Assembly (NCBI GenBank): GCA_947471505.1 | Contig: CANIWM010000018.1 | Location: 1 to 64,000 of the forward strand | DNA: 64,000 nucleotides | Direction of reading: 5' to 3' | Source of the DNA: Chthoniobacteraceae bacterium | GTDB taxonomy: Bacteria; Verrucomicrobiota; Verrucomicrobiia; Chthoniobacterales; Chthoniobacteraceae | Notes under the pieces: model-generated | Database searches by the model: none | What the model was told of the DNA's origin: nothing | The model's input: only the letters and a program-made list of their open reading frames with translations | Made by a program: the position numbers and the translations under genes | Shown here: piece by piece, positions 45,789-54,059 of the stretch | How positions within the stretch are numbered: the stretch's first letter is position 1 | How the letters are laid out: each line of letters opens with the position of its first letter

Positions 45789-47462
45789 CTACTTTGTCAG
45801 CGACTTCGCCATCTCCATCTCGGAGGCGGGGACGTGGTATTTGTGGCAGTCGAGACAGTCGGCAAACACTCCGCCCTCCACACGCTGCTTCACTGCGATC
45901 TTCATGTTCGCCTTGCCAAATGTGGGCGCGATCTTGAGCGAGTGATCCATATCCACAGCCGCGTAATCACGCGGACGATGGCACTCCGCGCAGCTCTTCT
46001 GTGCAGGGAGCAAAATGTCCGCCGTATCCTTGCTGCCGCTCGCCTTGCTGTGGCACTCGACGCAGGTGATGTGCGTGTGCGAGCCGTGCTTGAACGGGCC
46101 GCGCGTGAGCCATTGATCGGGGATATTCGGGTCCACAATCGTGGGTGAGGGCTTGCCATCTTTGACCTCATGGCACTTTGCACAGGCGGGCAGCGTCTGG
46201 CCCCGGTCATTGCCGGTGGCCTTGGGCTCTCCTTCAAAAAACACCTTCTGCACCGCACCATCCATCCCGCCGGGCCACCGCGCGAGAATCTCCGCTCCAC
46301 GCTGATTGACAAACGCGCTCAACGCGGCGGCATCCATACCCTTCACGTTTTCCTTCGCCCACTGCGACCATCGGTCGTTCAGCGCATTCAGGAAGTCACG
46401 GATATGCGTCGGGCTCCGATGTGGGAGATAAAAGCCGGGCAATTTCGGGTCGATACCGAGGCTGTGGCACTGCTGGCAGTGCTGCTCGTATTTGATGCGC
46501 TGGACGCCAATTCCATCGCCGTCGGGCTTATGGCAGTCGGTGCAGTCGAGCTTCTTGTTATTCACCATCGGGATGTCGTCCGCAAGGTGACGAGCGTGGT
46601 TAAACTTGATCGCCGCGTTGTCTTTCGCACCTGTCCGCTCGTAGAGGAAAAGTGGATGCCCGTCCTGGAAGCCACGGATGACCTCCGGCTTCACGTTCTT
46701 CGTTGCAGCAGGAATCCATTGAACGAGGTCGCCACCATTCATTCGGACGTTTTGGCTGTGGGCCGCAGCCATTTTGCCGTCGTAATCTGAGCGCTTGAGA
46801 GAGTCGGCCATCTTACCTTCGCTGGAGTGGCATTCGATGCAGACGTTGCTTTTCGGCAGAGCCATCTTTTGCGCGCCGATGTGCTCTTTATGGCAGGCCG
46901 AACACTCGCTGGATGGCACCAAGTTCAGCTCCTTCGTCGTCTCCCGGAACATGATGGCCTTCCCGCCGGGCTGATGGAGGGCCATGCCGTCGTGGCATTT
47001 CAGGCAGGCGTTATCAATATTGCTGAGCTTCACAGAAGCGAGCGCCGTGTTCACTGCCACTGAGAGCTTTTCTCCGTCCGTAAGCGTATCCTTTACGTCG
47101 CCGAGTCGTTTCATCGCATCACCGCCCGCGGCTTTCAGTCGGTCCGTGAGAGGCGTCTTTTTATCGAGGAGCATCGCCTTTGTTTTCTCCAGCGGAAGCA
47201 TGGAAAATACATCCGTCGTCGCTCCCTCATGGCAAATCTCACATTGCTCAGTAAAGCGCGCGTGATTTGCTGAAATCGGCCCCGTATTAAAAAACTCGTT
47301 CGATCCTCCCAAGTGCTTATAGCCGAGCGCCCAAACCAAACCGCCGACGACGGCAAGGATACTCAACCACTTGCGCCAGCGGCGGAGGTAGTGACCCTCT
47401 TTGTAGTAGGTCAGGTTGTCCTTATACTTTTGCGCGATTTGCTTTTGCGTGTTTTCGGGCAT
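45789..47462 (-). CDS. membrane-anchored decaheme c-type cytochrome
   Basis: 557 aa from the ATG at 47462 (a TTG two codons upstream is possible). A single hydrophobic helix (WLSILAVVGGLVWALGY) anchors it, with the body in the periplasm. Ten CxxCH motifs are present in order: CEICH, CLKCH, CSACH, CIECH, CTDCH, CQQCH, CAKCH, CVECH, CAECH, CLDCH. Additional His residues (for example KFNHARHLADD and FKHGSHTH) may serve as distal ligands. It should carry electrons across the periplasm. It is the third gene of a tight unit with the cyclic-nucleotide/ferredoxin protein and a cytochrome b-like protein, seven bases after the latter. It is not NrfA or an octaheme reductase by motif pattern (no CxxCK). 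Confidence 0.9.
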   Translation of the reverse strand: MPENTQKQIAQKYKDNLTYYKEGHYLRRWRKWLSILAVVGGLVWALGYKHLGGSNEFFNTGPISANHARFTEQCEICHEGATTDVFSMLPLEKTKAMLLDKKTPLTDRLKAAGGDAMKRLGDVKDTLTDGEKLSVAVNTALASVKLSNIDNACLKCHDGMALHQPGGKAIMFRETTKELNLVPSSECSACHKEHIGAQKMALPKSNVCIECHSSEGKMADSLKRSDYDGKMAAAHSQNVRMNGGDLVQWIPAATKNVKPEVIRGFQDGHPLFLYERTGAKDNAAIKFNHARHLADDIPMVNNKKLDCTDCHKPDGDGIGVQRIKYEQHCQQCHSLGIDPKLPGFYLPHRSPTHIRDFLNALNDRWSQWAKENVKGMDAAALSAFVNQRGAEILARWPGGMDGAVQKVFFEGEPKATGNDRGQTLPACAKCHEVKDGKPSPTIVDPNIPDQWLTRGPFKHGSHTHITCVECHSKASGSKDTADILLPAQKSCAECHRPRDYAAVDMDHSLKIAPTFGKANMKIAVKQRVEGGVFADCLDCHKYHVPASEMEMAKSLTK

Positions 47463-47469
47463 GGCCAAA

Positions 47470-48411
47470 TCAAGGGTTCACGATGATGAGCCGCAGTTCC
47501 ACTACTGCGTGCCAGAGCGTGAGGATGATCAAAAGGAGGGAAATCGGGACGTGGATGAGGAGCCAGCCGTGGAGCCAGTGTTGTAGCTTCGCTTGGAGGT
47601 CCGTCCGGCGGCGCTCATCGCAGCACGCTTGGAGTTCTTCGACGCGGGGCGTCCAATTTGGCGCGACATTCAGCTTCAAATGCCGGAACGCCTCATCGCT
47701 GTTCCGGATCGCACTGAGTTGATGGTTGTCGCCTCGCCGTAGCCGCAGATAAGGCAAGGCGTCTTCCTCCAAAAACTCACGAATCGCCTCTGCACTCTGG
47801 ATGTCCGCGGGGGTGAGCGGCACGGCCTTCGGGTCCGGCTTCGCATCAGGCGCGGGCGCGACAGGTGTGCAATCCTTCAATAGAGTCTCAGCCACTGACA
47901 GCGCACGTTTGCGGATGTGGGGAATCTGCTCAAATACCACTTCGCGAGGCAGTCGCTCCTTCAGGAGAACAGGGATAACCTGCTGCATCGCGATACCAAA
48001 AAAGCCCGTTCCCATCACGATGAAATACAGCCACATCATCACGGAGGAATGGGAACTCTTCATCGCGAATCCGGAGTGCATCGCCACGAGCGGGATGGTG
48101 AAAATCGTGAGCCAGACGTGCGCTTTAAGCCAAATCTCCACGCGGCCAATTCTCCAAAGGCGTTTCTTTTTACGCACCCCGAGAGCCGCGGCGAATAGGA
48201 AGATCAGAAAGGCGAGTGTGCCAAAGAGGATGCCTACGCGGGTTCCGCCGTAGGTGTTCTTTTGTCCCTCAGTGTCTTTCAGGATTCCCGGTAGCTCGAA
48301 GGCGAAAGGCAGATGGCTCGGGTGGAACCTTGCCATGTAGAGAAGCACCGTCACCGCTGTCGCGAGAAGCGTTACAATGAACCACGGGAGATGAGAACGG
48401 TTGATGACCAT
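47470..48411 (-). CDS. cytochrome b-like membrane protein
   Basis: 313 aa from the ATG at 48411; the open frame upstream has no membrane or signal character. About five helices are seen (11-27, 58-78, 95-115, 125-147 and 279-305). Candidate heme ligands are H98 and H112 in helix 3 (AHVWLTIFTIPLVAMHSGF) and H281, H287 and H301 in the last helix region (WLHGWLLIHVPISLL, LTLWHAVVE). Helices 4 and 5 are separated by a soluble loop of about 130 residues. The gene begins two bases after the ferredoxin gene and is followed by the decaheme gene, so it probably moves electrons through the membrane between them. The direction is unknown. Confidence 0.8.
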   Translation of the reverse strand: MVINRSHLPWFIVTLLATAVTVLLYMARFHPSHLPFAFELPGILKDTEGQKNTYGGTRVGILFGTLAFLIFLFAAALGVRKKKRLWRIGRVEIWLKAHVWLTIFTIPLVAMHSGFAMKSSHSSVMMWLYFIVMGTGFFGIAMQQVIPVLLKERLPREVVFEQIPHIRKRALSVAETLLKDCTPVAPAPDAKPDPKAVPLTPADIQSAEAIREFLEEDALPYLRLRRGDNHQLSAIRNSDEAFRHLKLNVAPNWTPRVEELQACCDERRRTDLQAKLQHWLHGWLLIHVPISLLLIILTLWHAVVELRLIIVNP

Positions 48412-48413
48412 AG

Positions 48414-50375
48414 TTAGTGCGTCGTTCTGGATTTTTTCTGGAAGCTCCAGCCTTTGCCTTGTTTCCCTGATGCAAAGAATTTCGCGGGGTCCACTCGCTT
48501 GGCCGCGTCGTGCGGACACGCATAGACACAGCTCGGAACGCTGAGGTCTGTGCAAAGGTCACAGGTCGTCGCTTTCTGCACGGTGACTTTCTTTTTCACC
48601 ATCTTCTTGGGCGGCTCGGCTTTCTTGGGCTCTTCCTTTTTGGCAGGTGCTGGGGCTGGTTTCGCCACGGTTTCTGCGGGTTTCGCAGGGGCGGGGGCTG
48701 GGTCCGCAGTCTTCGCCTCTACGGGAGCTTTCGCGGGCTCGGCGACAACGGGTTTTACAACAGTCTCGGAAGGCACGGCGGCGGACTTGTTGGCTTCGGG
48801 AGCTGGTTCCGCAGTCTTCGCTTCTGTTGGAGCTTTCGCTGGTTCGGCTGGCGCTGCTGCGACGGGCTTTACTTCGGCGGGAGCTGGCGCTGGTTTTGCA
48901 GGCGGCGGAGTCGCAGGTTTCGCTGCGGCTGCGGGAGCGGCGGCGGCTGGCTTTGCTGCTTCGGCGGCGACTTCTTTGATTACATCAAAGGAGTGCATGT
49001 TGATGTTCCCGTATGGGCAAAGCTCGGCGCATTTTCCGCAGCCGATACACCAGTCTTCGATGATGATTTCGAGCGACTCTTTGCGCAGGATACTGCCGAC
49101 CGGACACTGCGTCATGCAGAGCGGGTCGCGGCAGGAGCGGCAGGCTGTCGGAACCATGAAATGATCGTAGCGCAGTCCGTCGCGGATGAGGCGCGTCACG
49201 CCGTCGTGCGCGTCGGCACAAGCGTTCACGCAAGCGTCGCAGCGCGTGCAGTGGTCGAGGTCAATGAGAAGGAGGTTTTGCGCTTCGTAGAGCCCTTGGT
49301 TGAGGAAATCATCGAGCTGCAACCCTGGTGGCGGTTTCCGCTCTTCGTCCGCTTTGATGCGCGCCTCGGCAACCTTGGTCAGCGATTCGAGGACGACGGG
49401 AAACTTCTCCAGCATCACCTTGAAGTCATCCCCATTGATCTTCACGAGGTCCACCGCGTCGAGAGCGGTGCAAGTCGCATTGCGCGGCTGGTTCTTTAAT
49501 AGACCAATCTCTCCGAAAAACTCCCCGCGCTTTAGATAAGTGCGCACCATCTCGCCGCCGGGCATCGCCTGTGACACTCGGACCAACCCGCTGCGGATGA
49601 GATAAAACGCATCCGCCGCGTCGCCTTGTTTACAAACGACCTGGCCTTTCCCGCAGCTCACCAACTCCGCGCGGTCGCGCAGATAGCCGAGAAACTCATC
49701 CCCCACCGTCGCGAACAGCGGGACGGTGCTAAGATGGTTCGACAGCGAGCGAGCGCGATACTTCTCGTCCATCGCCTTCTTGAAGCTCGTGCCTTTGAAA
49801 GTGGGCAGCTTCACCTTTGTGCTGGCCTTCGTCTCGGCGTCCACATCACGCGTGCCGAGCAGCATGTCGAGGATGACACGCAGCGTCTCGATCATCACGC
49901 AATCTGTCTTAGCCCTCACGGTCGCGGAACGTGGCTGGAAAGTGCGGCACGTCATCTCCCCGAACAGGTCTCCCGCGCCGAGCGTCGCCAGCGGCTTCGT
50001 CTTCGGCAAGTCCACATCCGCGTCGATAGCGATGAAGCCGTTCTGTTCATTCCCCGCACTCGAACCTCCACCGAAAAGCCCCGTAATCTTTTTGAAGAAT
50101 CCGAAAACGCCTTTTCCATGCCGCTGGCTCTGGACCTTGGCGAGCGGGTTTTCGATGTAAATATCTACGTCCCCCTCGACGATATAAAAAGCCGTTGATC
50201 CAAAGTCACCCTCGCGGCAGACGATGTCGCCCTCCGAGAAGCGCCGCAGCACCGCTGCGCCGAGTGCGTAATTCTTGAGCAAGCCCATGGATATTTCGCC
50301 AAGGGCAGGCAGATGCTTGAGCATCTCTTCGATAGTGAGAGGTTCACCAGTTGTGAGTTTTTCCGGCGCTTCCAT
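48414..50375 (-). CDS. tandem cyclic-nucleotide-binding and split polyferredoxin protein
   Basis: 653 aa, no signal peptide, likely cytoplasmic. Two cNMP-binding folds come first: residues about 33-175 with cassette GDLFGEMTCRTFQPRSATV, interrupted by a Gly-rich insert near 80-128, and about 215-335 with GEFFGEIGLLKNQPRNATC. Then a DmsB-like ferredoxin: C376/379/382/386, C412/415/420/424, C443/446/449/453 and C605/608/616/620, enough for four [4Fe-4S] clusters. Between the third and fourth groups lies an Ala/Pro/Lys linker of about 130 residues with near-duplicated segments (AEPAKAP-EAKTA-PAP). The design suggests electron transfer controlled by a cyclic nucleotide or similar ligand. It is the first gene of the redox unit with the cytochrome b-like and decaheme proteins. 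Confidence 0.88.
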   Translation of the reverse strand: MEAPEKLTTGEPLTIEEMLKHLPALGEISMGLLKNYALGAAVLRRFSEGDIVCREGDFGSTAFYIVEGDVDIYIENPLAKVQSQRHGKGVFGFFKKITGLFGGGSSAGNEQNGFIAIDADVDLPKTKPLATLGAGDLFGEMTCRTFQPRSATVRAKTDCVMIETLRVILDMLLGTRDVDAETKASTKVKLPTFKGTSFKKAMDEKYRARSLSNHLSTVPLFATVGDEFLGYLRDRAELVSCGKGQVVCKQGDAADAFYLIRSGLVRVSQAMPGGEMVRTYLKRGEFFGEIGLLKNQPRNATCTALDAVDLVKINGDDFKVMLEKFPVVLESLTKVAEARIKADEERKPPPGLQLDDFLNQGLYEAQNLLLIDLDHCTRCDACVNACADAHDGVTRLIRDGLRYDHFMVPTACRSCRDPLCMTQCPVGSILRKESLEIIIEDWCIGCGKCAELCPYGNINMHSFDVIKEVAAEAAKPAAAAPAAAAKPATPPPAKPAPAPAEVKPVAAAPAEPAKAPTEAKTAEPAPEANKSAAVPSETVVKPVVAEPAKAPVEAKTADPAPAPAKPAETVAKPAPAPAKKEEPKKAEPPKKMVKKKVTVQKATTCDLCTDLSVPSCVYACPHDAAKRVDPAKFFASGKQGKGWSFQKKSRTTH

Positions 50376-50444
50376 GAGCAGGCGATTCTATATCAACATG
50401 GCCGCGAAAATGTGAAGCATCATCTTTCACTTCTTTCTTCCGGC

Positions 50445-50978
50445 TTATTCCGACAGAGATGCGAGCAGCTTGGGTCGCGTGCTCGGGATACGATGAATGG
50501 CGCGGCCCAGCGAAAGAATCGCGCTGATTTCCGGGTGCTCGATCCCCAGCAGCCGCACGAGTTCTTTTTCAAAATGGAGCATCGCACGGCGAGTGGCGGG
50601 CTTCGCGTCGAGGTGCGCCAGTGCTCGCTGGAGCAAGTCGAACAGCTCCGGCGCCGGCTGCTCGGGCTCGGTGGCGTATTCCATCAGCTCGATAAAATAC
50701 GAGCCCAGCGCGACACGCGGGAAGTCGGTGCGCATGTTCTCGCGCGGCTCGCGCAGGATGGCTTCGCGGAGCGTGTGGATTTCGCTTTTCGCGCTGCGCG
50801 TAAAGGCGATCTCGCATTCAAAGAACAAGTCCAACGTGCCAGCGAATTTGCTCTTCGGGCGCAGCGCGCCTTTCACCACAGTCTTCACCCGGCCATGCAG
50901 ACTGGTGAACCACGTCACGATGAGGCTCGTGTCGCTGAAGCGCGTCTTGCGCAGGAGAATGGCGGCGGTCGTCTCCAA
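50445..50978 (-). CDS. recO: DNA repair protein RecO (short form)
   Basis: 177 aa. The N-terminal OB-fold is recognisable (METTAAILLRKTRFSDTSLIVTWF, HGRVKTVVKGALRPKSKFAG) and is followed by the helical part with LGSYFIELMEYATEPEQPAPELF. RecO helps RecR load RecA on gapped DNA. The protein is about 60 residues shorter than most RecO proteins and lacks the C-terminal zinc finger, ending in PKLLASLSE. This could be lineage-specific or a truncation. It is downstream of moxR on the same strand. Confidence 0.85.
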   Translation of the reverse strand: METTAAILLRKTRFSDTSLIVTWFTSLHGRVKTVVKGALRPKSKFAGTLDLFFECEIAFTRSAKSEIHTLREAILREPRENMRTDFPRVALGSYFIELMEYATEPEQPAPELFDLLQRALAHLDAKPATRRAMLHFEKELVRLLGIEHPEISAILSLGRAIHRIPSTRPKLLASLSE

Positions 50979-51009
50979 GTTTACCTCCTCGATGTGATCT
51001 CCCCCACTT

Positions 51010-51996
51010 CTACGTGTTCGCCTTCAGCGCCTCCTCGATAATCGCATCGCTCGTCATCCCCTCCGCTTCTCCCTCGAAATTCAAGATCACCCGATGCCGC
51101 AGCGCCGCCCCCGCAGCCTTCGCGATGTCCGCCTTCGCGACATGAAAACGGCCATCCAGCACCGCATGAATCTTCGCGGCTAAAGTCAGCGCCTGCGCCC
51201 CGCGCGGGCTCGCTCCGTAGCGGACGAACCGCTTCGCCATCGGCGTCGCGCCGGGCTGGTCCGGGTGCGTCGCCATCACCAGCCGCACGGCAAAATCCTG
51301 CACCTCCCGCGCAATCGGCACCTGCCGGATGAGGTCGCGCAGCGCCATCAGTTCCGAGCTATCGCCCAGCACTTTCTCCACGCGCGGCGTGTCGGCGCTC
51401 GTCGTGCGGTCGAGAATCGTGTGCAGCTCCTCCGCGCTCGGATAGCGGACTTTCAGCTTGAAAAGAAACCGGTCCAACTGCGCTTCTGGCAGCGGGTAAG
51501 TGCCCTCCATCTCCAGCGGATTCTGCGTAGCGAGAACGAGGAACGGCTGCGGCAAAGCGTGCGTGATTCCACCGACGGTGACGTGATGTTCCTGCATCGC
51601 CTCCAGCAGCGCGCTTTGTGTTTTCGGCGTCGCGCGATTGATCTCATCGGCAAGCACGAGGTTCGCAAACACCGGCCCCCGGCGAAACTGGAACGTCTTC
51701 CTCCCCTGCTCATCCTCCGTGATGATGTTGGTGCCCACGATGTCCGCCGGCATCAAGTCTGGCGTGAACTGGAGCCGCGAAAACGACAGATTCACCGCGC
51801 TCGCCAGCGTGCGGACGAGCATCGTTTTCCCCAGCCCCGGCACACCCTCCAGCAGCACATGCCCCCCTGCGAAAAAGGCGACGAGCACCCCTTCGATAAT
51901 GTCGTCCTGTCCGGCGATGAGCTTGCTCATCTCCTTGGAGATACTCGTAAAGGTGGAGCGAAATTGGCGGAGTTGTTCTTCTGCGGGCTGATTCAT
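51010..51996 (-). CDS. MoxR-family AAA+ ATPase
   Basis: 328 aa. Walker A is GVPGLGKTMLVRTL, Walker B is LVLADEINRATPKTQSALLEAM, sensor 1 is VLATQNPLEMEGTYPLPEAQ, and the conserved RYGASPRGAQALTLAAK is in the lid. MoxR proteins are chaperone-like ATPases that usually work with a von Willebrand factor A protein (DUF58) encoded next door. No DUF58 gene is found here; the downstream gene is recO, so the partner is either elsewhere or absent. Confidence 0.92.
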   Translation of the reverse strand: MNQPAEEQLRQFRSTFTSISKEMSKLIAGQDDIIEGVLVAFFAGGHVLLEGVPGLGKTMLVRTLASAVNLSFSRLQFTPDLMPADIVGTNIITEDEQGRKTFQFRRGPVFANLVLADEINRATPKTQSALLEAMQEHHVTVGGITHALPQPFLVLATQNPLEMEGTYPLPEAQLDRFLFKLKVRYPSAEELHTILDRTTSADTPRVEKVLGDSSELMALRDLIRQVPIAREVQDFAVRLVMATHPDQPGATPMAKRFVRYGASPRGAQALTLAAKIHAVLDGRFHVAKADIAKAAGAALRHRVILNFEGEAEGMTSDAIIEEALKANT

Positions 51997-52097
51997 GTGA
52001 ACGCGGACGTTGCAGGACTTCGCGCGCTTATTCCAGCATGGACTCGCTTCCCTCTCTCAATTCTCACGCCTATTTCGTTCCCCCTTATCATCAGCCA

Positions 52098-52601
52098 TCA
52101 AATCCCAGCGCGGTCGGAATTTTCCCCGGCAAATCCGGCGGGCAGGCGTTGGAGCAGCGCGTTCATGTAGCGGACAAAATCGGCGTCTTCACCTTGAAGA
52201 TGGCTCGTGAGCGCGGCGCGAAAGTCGTCGCGAGAGCACCACTCCTTGATGTAGTCATCCCACGATTTCCAAAGCCGGGTGGTCTGTTTGTCCATCGCGT
52301 CTTCGTAAACGAGGATGTATGCGCGCTCGAAAATGGATACCAGAATCCCGAAGATGATATGGCGACGCTCGGCTTTTTCACCCTCCAAAGTCTGAGAGGA
52401 TTTCGACATGAGCTGGAGGTCGGAGTTTGCGAGCACGAGGCGGAGGAATTCATCGTATTCGCGCGAGAGATTCAGAAACAGCTCCTCCTGATCGTTGATG
52501 TTCTCTTTTTTTCGCTCAAGCCAAAATGTGATAATCAGCCACGGAAAGCCGATGATCGTGGCGACATACGACCACATTTCGAGTTGTTCCAGCAGCGTCA
52601 T
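52098..52601 (-). CDS. hypothetical protein with N-terminal membrane helix
   Basis: 167 aa from the ATG at 52601 (another ATG three codons upstream). One hydrophobic helix (WSYVATIIGFPWLIITFWL) near the N terminus is followed by a charged helical domain (EELFLNLSREYDEFLRLVL, FGILVSIFERAYILVYEDAM). The family was not recognised. Similar small single-helix proteins are common in accessory regions. Coding evidence is the residue composition and the length of the frame. Confidence 0.65.
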   Translation of the reverse strand: MTLLEQLEMWSYVATIIGFPWLIITFWLERKKENINDQEELFLNLSREYDEFLRLVLANSDLQLMSKSSQTLEGEKAERRHIIFGILVSIFERAYILVYEDAMDKQTTRLWKSWDDYIKEWCSRDDFRAALTSHLQGEDADFVRYMNALLQRLPAGFAGENSDRAGI

Positions 52602-52737
52602 GCGCCACATTTACCCCACTGCGGGTGCGAAGTCGAGCTACGCCAAAATGTCTTTTACCATCTTCGCGGATTCCTGCCCCGCTTTCCACTCCTCCATCCA
52701 CGCTTGCACAAGGCCTTTGACTCCCTATCATCGCATC

Positions 52738-52962
52738 ATGATCAAAGAGGCAATTCCGCACTTCGACGAACTTAGCCAAGCTGAAAAAATGCTGCTCTTG
52801 GAAGAACTATGGGACGATTTCGCAGGGCATCCGGCAGATGTTCCAGTTCGCAATTGGCAGAAAAGCGAATTGGAAAATCGCTACCGCGAATACCTCGCCA
52901 ATCCGAAGGAAGGTTCCGCTTGGTCGGACGTTCGTGAGCGGCTTTTGACTGCGCTGCGATGA
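52738..52962 (+). CDS. antitoxin, addiction-module component family (TIGR02574-like)
   Basis: 74 aa. The start MIKEAIPHFDELSQAEKMLL and the segment LLEELWDDFA match the small PF09720/TIGR02574 antitoxin group, and the C-terminal WSDVRERLL is also typical. The stop overlaps the start of the toxin gene (ATGA). It should bind and neutralise the RelE/ParE-type toxin that follows. Confidence 0.85.
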   Translation: MIKEAIPHFDELSQAEKMLLLEELWDDFAGHPADVPVRNWQKSELENRYREYLANPKEGSAWSDVRERLLTALR

Positions 52963-53279
52963 GCCCGCCGCTGATCGTCCGCCGCCGTGCGGAGCACGAT
53001 ATGGCTGAGGCGGGGCTCTGGTATGAAAGTCGGAGTTCTGGCGCTGGCATTCACTTTGTCCGCTGTGCTGATGCCTCGATTTCGCTGATTTCCCGTCAAC
53101 CTGAAGCGGGGCCTGTTCAGTTTGGGCCGTTTCGTCGGGTGTTGGTCGCTCGGTTTCCGTTCAGCGTGTTCTACAGTATAGAGCCCGAGGCTATCGTGGT
53201 GCATGGCGTTTTCCACTCATCCCGCGATCCCGACAAGATTCGGCGGCTCTTGGAGTCTGGCGGCGAAGAGCCGATGTGA
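52959..53279 (+). CDS. RelE/ParE-family toxin
   Basis: 106 aa. RRRAEHDMAEAGLWYESRSSG at the N terminus, FRRVLVARFPFSVFYSIE in the middle and VHGVFHSSRDPDKIRR at the end are classic for the ParE/RelE toxin fold (beta sheet with an N-terminal helix pair). The family either cleaves mRNA on the ribosome or inhibits gyrase; which applies is not clear. It overlaps its antitoxin by four bases. Confidence 0.88.
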   Translation: MSPPLIVRRRAEHDMAEAGLWYESRSSGAGIHFVRCADASISLISRQPEAGPVQFGPFRRVLVARFPFSVFYSIEPEAIVVHGVFHSSRDPDKIRRLLESGGEEPM

Positions 53280-53345
53280 GTGAAATTTCTCCACCCGCAG
53301 CCGCCGACTTAGGACTGCTCGCTGCCGATGCACACGACCGAAATA

Positions 53346-53390
53346 TCATCCGCGACTTAAACGGGAGATTGCATTCGTATCGAGCAACAT
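53346..53390 (-). pseudogene. remnant of a VapC PIN-domain toxin
   Basis: Three bases after the stop of the small antitoxin-like gene, an ATG opens MLLDTNAISRLSRG and then hits TGA at 53346-53348. The peptide is the first strand and helix of a VapC PIN domain, with the conserved Asp in LLDTN. A frame shift continues as DDISVVCIG and then stops. The rest of the toxin is missing and the region is taken up by the 3' end of the opposite-strand toxin gene. Confidence 0.7.
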
Positions 53391-53393
53391 CGG

Positions 53394-53609
53394 TTACCGG
53401 GAAAGCGTCGGAAACTCTGTCTCGATTTCCGCCTCGATGCGGTCGAGTTCCGTGCGCTCCACCTGCGGCGGCGGCACCGGCCACGAGTGCTGTGGATTTG
53501 CGACCATTTGCGGCGACTTGCTGCGGCGTTCGATCCATTGCCGCAACTCGTTAAACTTCACTGGTGGCAATTGTTCAATGGCCTCTTCGACTTCACTCAG
53601 CGTGCTCAT
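53394..53609 (-). CDS. VapB-like antitoxin of a decayed module
   Basis: 71 aa. MSTLSEVEEAIEQLPPVKFNELRQWI is like the N terminus of small antitoxins paired with PIN-domain toxins. The C-terminal half (ERTELDRIEAEIETEFPTLS) would be the toxin-binding part. The partner toxin is reduced to a remnant directly downstream, so the antitoxin is probably an orphan now. Confidence 0.65.
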   Translation of the reverse strand: MSTLSEVEEAIEQLPPVKFNELRQWIERRSKSPQMVANPQHSWPVPPPQVERTELDRIEAEIETEFPTLSR

Positions 53610-53759
53610 GCGCGGAAAATGCCCGATGTTCTACGGCCCGTCAACTCACTGGTTTGGGCGAAAAGAAAACGTCATTGAGCATTGAGCCGCATTTCATCCA
53701 TCGCCTTTTGAGGGGCGGATTTGAACGCTTTTAGCGCACTGATCCGCTTTTCCTCATGT

Positions 53760-54041
53760 CTAAAGATTTGCAATTTTTTTGAAATCGCTCTCGTTCGTGA
53801 TGATGTCTGGAAACTCCTCGCGGGCGTAGTCGTAAGCCCATCTCTCATGAAAGGGCTCTGTAGCTGTGCCGCAGGCTGTACAATACCTATGTTTCGGAGA
53901 GTATGCTGCGTTGCAATGCGGACAGTATCGTGTGACAAGCAGTTCCAAACACCGTGCGCGCGCTGCTTCACGTCTCTCATTTCTCCGTAGGACTTCTTGT
54001 TTTTGTTTTTCGAGTTCTTCACAGCGTGCCCGCTCTTCCAT
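53760..54041 (-). CDS. zinc-ribbon protein, downstream half of an interrupted gene
   Basis: 93 aa from the ATG at 54041. A Glu/Arg-rich coiled-coil stretch (MEERARCEELEKQKQEVL) leads into a zinc ribbon with CPHC and CTAC pairs (YCPHCNAAYSPKHRYCTACG) and a C-terminal YAREEFPDIITNESDF. The reading frame is the same as that of the preceding gene, and only one TAA codon and six codons lie between them, so the two may be halves of one original protein of about 222 residues. Confidence 0.6.
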   Translation of the reverse strand: MEERARCEELEKQKQEVLRRNERREAARARCLELLVTRYCPHCNAAYSPKHRYCTACGTATEPFHERWAYDYAREEFPDIITNESDFKKIANL

Positions 54042-54059
54042 CAGCTTGCGTTGTCTCTC

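Noticed and set aside
53276-53554. 92-codon plus-strand frame after the ParE-like toxin
   Set aside because: It overlaps the antitoxin-like gene and VapC remnant on the other strand and shows no family pattern.
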